From a virus: a stretch of 64,000 nucleotides of DNA. This document shows positions 61,407 through 64,000 of this stretch, in pieces; position 1 is the first letter of the stretch; every line of letters begins with the position of its first letter. Location: positions 1-64,000 of IMG/VR virus record IMGVR_UViG_3300036818_000088; one strand, written 5' to 3'. A model generated the notes under the pieces. That model had not been told where the DNA came from. It ran no database searches and saw only the letters and a list, made by a program, of their open reading frames with translations. Made by a program: the position numbers and the translations under genes.

Positions 61407-64000
61407 ATGGCCGGTGAGGTCAGAGGCACTTTCTCGCTCAACGACCGCCCGGCAACGGAGGCGATGCGGCGCCTCCAGCGCCAGGGTGAGGAGCTCGACC
61501 TCGTCCTCGACAAGCTCGGCAAAACAGTCGACGGCGTCTTCAGCTCCGAGAATGTCGCCGAAGTCAAGCTCTACGAAGAGGCACTGTCGCGGCTCGACTC
61601 CCAAGCGCGACGGACCTTCAACTCGATCGGGCGCAACGCGCGCGAGGCAGAGTTCCAGGTCGTCGGCTCGATCCGCCGCATGGACTCCTCGGTCATCCTC
61701 TTCCGCGAGAACCTCGATGCCCTCAGCCGCGAGAAAGCCACGCCGAAGATCAACCTCAAAGGGGTCGATGAGGCGCTGGCCCAGACTGAACTCCTGCACA
61801 AACGGATCAACGCGCTCGGGCGCGAGGTGGCGACGCCGCGGGTCGGCGTCTCGCAGTCTTCCTTCGTTTCCGGTGCGGCCAACCGAGCCGCAGGGGGCGG
61901 TGGTTCGAGCTTCGGCGGCGGGAGGGGAGGCCTGAACATCCCCTTCGCCGGCACTGCGCCGTGGGCGTTGGTCGGCGGCGCGCTTGCGGCGGCTCCACCC
62001 CTCATAGGCGCGACAACGGCTCTCGGCGGCTCGCTTGCCGGCGCCGCGCTTGGAGCAGGCTCAATCGGCCTTGGTGCCGCCGGGGTCGGCGCGACTGCAC
62101 TGGGAGAGATCGCGCCGGTGGCGGTGTCCTCGATCATCGGCATCAAAGCCGCCTCCAAAGCGCTGAAAAGCTACCGCGAAGAGGTCATCCGCTCAGGCGT
62201 CAACTCCGAAGCGGCGAAGGAGAAGTACCGCCTCTACAACATGGAACTGGAAAAAGCCCCGATCGGCACAGCGCGGTTCCTGCGGGCTAAAGAAGGGCTG
62301 GTCGAAGATTTCCAGTCGAGCACCAAGCCGGCCCAGCGCGGCTTCACCGGGATCGGCACTCGGGGCCTCAACCTCGGCCGCCAGCTCACCCCGCAGTTCT
62401 CGCGCCTCTCCAACGAATTCTTCAACGAAGCCCAGCCGCAGGCCAACAAATTCGCCGACTTCGTTGCCTCGTCCGAATCGCGCCAGTTCTTCGAGTCGAT
62501 GGGGCGAGAGTCAAAAGCGGCACTCGCGCCGACCGAGCAGATCGCCGAAAGCACCACCGGCACCCTGATGAACCTCTCCCGCGCCGCCCGCCCCTTCTTC
62601 CACGAAGGGCTGATGTTCCTCGACAAATGGACGCGCGGCTGGCACACCTCGAGCAAAGACGTTCGCGGCACCCGCGAAGACATGGCGCGCTGGGTCGGCG
62701 ACCTGAAGACGTGGGCGAAACTCACCGGCGCGACCTTCGAACTGCTGAAGGATCTCGGCTCGGCCGGGGCGGGTGAAGGCAACTCCCTGGTCGGCGACCT
62801 GACCAAACAGCTCGAAGTCTGGGACGAATGGGTGCAGCACAACCCGCGTGAGGTCAGGACGTTCTTCAAAGAATCGGTCGAATCCACCGAGAAGCTCGCC
62901 GGTGCCATCGGCAAAATCGCCAGCCTGATCTGGCAGATCGGCCGCCAGCTTGGGCCGATGCTCGACCAACTCTCCAACCTCGTCACCTTGGCCGGTAACG
63001 CGGGGCTGCTGACCCCCGGTGGTCTACCTCTCCTATTGGCGGGTGGAGCAGGACTACGCAGCGCTACTCGCGGCCTCGGAACTCGCATCCGAGGTGCGGT
63101 GCCAGGGATGGGTGGAGGGTTCACCGAAGGGGCGGTGGCTGGTGCTGCCCTGGGCGGGGGTGCAGCGGGAGCAGAGGCCGCAGCGTTTCGTCCTGGTCTC
63201 GGCAACGCCTACCGCATCTATCGCAACGTTGGAGAGCGCGGCGTGTTGGGCGCAGGGTTGGGGGCTGCCCGGACTACTGCCGCTGGGGCAGGGCTTGAGC
63301 GGTTTGGCCGCGGCTTCGCCGGCCGCTTTCTTCCCTTTGCCCTCCTCAGCGGTGCCCTTGGGGCAGCCGGGACACAGGGCAACTTCCATGAACGTATCCA
63401 AGGTGGCCTGTCTCAAGCCACATTCGGCATCATCCCGCCACCCCAAAGCATCGAAGAAAAGTACTCCGGCGGCTACCACGATGCATTGGAAAGCCTTCGC
63501 AACAACCAGATCGTCGGCCACCATATGGGCCTTGGCCGCGAACGCCGCTGGGACATGGAGTTGCGCCAAGCACGCGCCCAGTCCCAGTACGGCGGTACCG
63601 ACCCGAGCCTTCAAGGTGCAGCGGCTGGTTATCGCTCGCGAGCCGAAGACATCGAAGCCAGACAAACAGCCGCAGCGAGCAGCATGCTCGGAGATCTCAC
63701 AGGTGCCTTCGACATTCGCGGCCGACATGGTGCCGGTGACAAAGCCAACTACCAGCGCACCATCGACGGGATCGAACGGCGTGTCTCGAAACTGCACGGC
63801 CGCACCCGCAAGGAGTTCTCGCAGATGGGCATCGACTGGGCGGCCGAAGTGGCCAAGGCCAACCCGAAGCTCAAACGCGCCTATGACGAAATGGCCGAGC
63901 AGATGGAAACTCGGCTGCGCAAAGCGGGGGCCGAAATCCGGGTCATCAACGGCAACATCGTCGATGTCTCGGCGAAATCGTGGGGCAAGGTCGCCGACCT
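61407..64000 (+). CDS. Tape-measure protein, 3' end beyond the window
   Basis: ATG one base after the GT stop. At least 864 residues, open to the right edge. Helical N-terminus (FSLNDRPATEAMRRLQRQGE), a Gly/Ala-rich hydrophobic segment (APWALVGGALAAAPPLIGA, LGAGSIGLGAAGVGATALGE), tape-like helices, then a second hydrophobic region about residues 530-670. Controls tail length and probably helps DNA entry. Confidence 0.8.
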   Translation, partial: MAGEVRGTFSLNDRPATEAMRRLQRQGEELDLVLDKLGKTVDGVFSSENVAEVKLYEEALSRLDSQARRTFNSIGRNAREAEFQVVGSIRRMDSSVILFRENLDALSREKATPKINLKGVDEALAQTELLHKRINALGREVATPRVGVSQSSFVSGAANRAAGGGGSSFGGGRGGLNIPFAGTAPWALVGGALAAAPPLIGATTALGGSLAGAALGAGSIGLGAAGVGATALGEIAPVAVSSIIGIKAASKALKSYREEVIRSGVNSEAAKEKYRLYNMELEKAPIGTARFLRAKEGLVEDFQSSTKPAQRGFTGIGTRGLNLGRQLTPQFSRLSNEFFNEAQPQANKFADFVASSESRQFFESMGRESKAALAPTEQIAESTTGTLMNLSRAARPFFHEGLMFLDKWTRGWHTSSKDVRGTREDMARWVGDLKTWAKLTGATFELLKDLGSAGAGEGNSLVGDLTKQLEVWDEWVQHNPREVRTFFKESVESTEKLAGAIGKIASLIWQIGRQLGPMLDQLSNLVTLAGNAGLLTPGGLPLLLAGGAGLRSATRGLGTRIRGAVPGMGGGFTEGAVAGAALGGGAAGAEAAAFRPGLGNAYRIYRNVGERGVLGAGLGAARTTAAGAGLERFGRGFAGRFLPFALLSGALGAAGTQGNFHERIQGGLSQATFGIIPPPQSIEEKYSGGYHDALESLRNNQIVGHHMGLGRERRWDMELRQARAQSQYGGTDPSLQGAAAGYRSRAEDIEARQTAAASSMLGDLTGAFDIRGRHGAGDKANYQRTIDGIERRVSKLHGRTRKEFSQMGIDWAAEVAKANPKLKRAYDEMAEQMETRLRKAGAEIRVINGNIVDVSAKSWGKVAD

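Noticed and set aside
61214-61417. Short + strand frame after the tail chaperone.
   Set aside because: It is out of phase with the -1 frame that gives a clearly protein-like extension.
1-64000. tRNA genes, CRISPR arrays, integrase and attachment sites.
   Set aside because: None could be recognised by reading; a tRNAscan or repeat search would be needed to exclude them firmly.

Overview
The window is a GC-rich phage or prophage genome segment, almost fully coding. It has tightly packed genes, most overlapping by 4 nt (ATGA, GTGA, TTGA), frequent GTG and TTG starts, and nearly all genes on the + strand. A contractile-tail (myovirus) plan is indicated by a tail sheath, a tail tube and a tape-measure protein. 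An actinobacterial host is inferred from a Ku homologue, an actinobacterial-IHF-like protein, candidate leaderless promoters, and a fibronectin-like domain of a type I associate with Thermoleophilia (Solirubrobacterales). No integrase, repressor, tRNA or CRISPR array was seen. Both ends are open: a minus-strand gene runs off the left edge and the tape-measure gene off the right.

Layout. 0-2.4 kb: a small minus-strand operon, then the lysis module (M15 peptidase, HNH, GH24 lysozyme, holin candidate) closed by a terminator. 2.5-12.8 kb: recombination and replication (RecT, RecB/Cas4-like nuclease, HNH protein, a multi-hairpin noncoding stretch, VRR-NUC/replication fusion, DnaC-like loader, DnaA domain-IV-like protein, RusA-like resolvase, Ku). 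12.8-22.8 kb: small accessory genes, a PAPS-reductase-like protein, and a DNA-modification cassette in which a C5-methyltransferase overlaps a second conserved-looking frame for about 0.85 kb, followed by a nuclease-like protein and an N4/N6 methyltransferase. 22.8-24.6 kb: terminase large subunit. 24.6-38.4 kb: about 40 small genes, many with zinc knuckles, plus IHF-like, ASCH, DUF1643, zincin-like and RNase H proteins. 38.4-52 kb: portal, MuF-like, protease/scaffold, decoration and major capsid genes. 52-64 kb: an 862-aa repeat protein, neck and tail-completion genes, sheath, tube, frameshifted tail chaperones and the tape measure.

The non-structural operons share a promoter architecture: an extended -10 (TGNTANNNT), then 7-9 nt, then the decamer CACCCGATCA, then a Shine-Dalgarno site. 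It occurs on both strands and probably defines a coordinated regulon. Structural genes lack it; some appear to start from -10 boxes placed directly before a GTG start.

Signs of rearrangement: an IS1-like element, lacking the transposase N-terminus, sits in the head module with a YjzC-like gene and flanks what look like two parts of an interrupted phage gene. An HNH remnant follows the sheath. At least one gene looks like a fusion of two former genes by stop-codon loss. Two genes appear to start at CTG inside the same CTGATCGA context.
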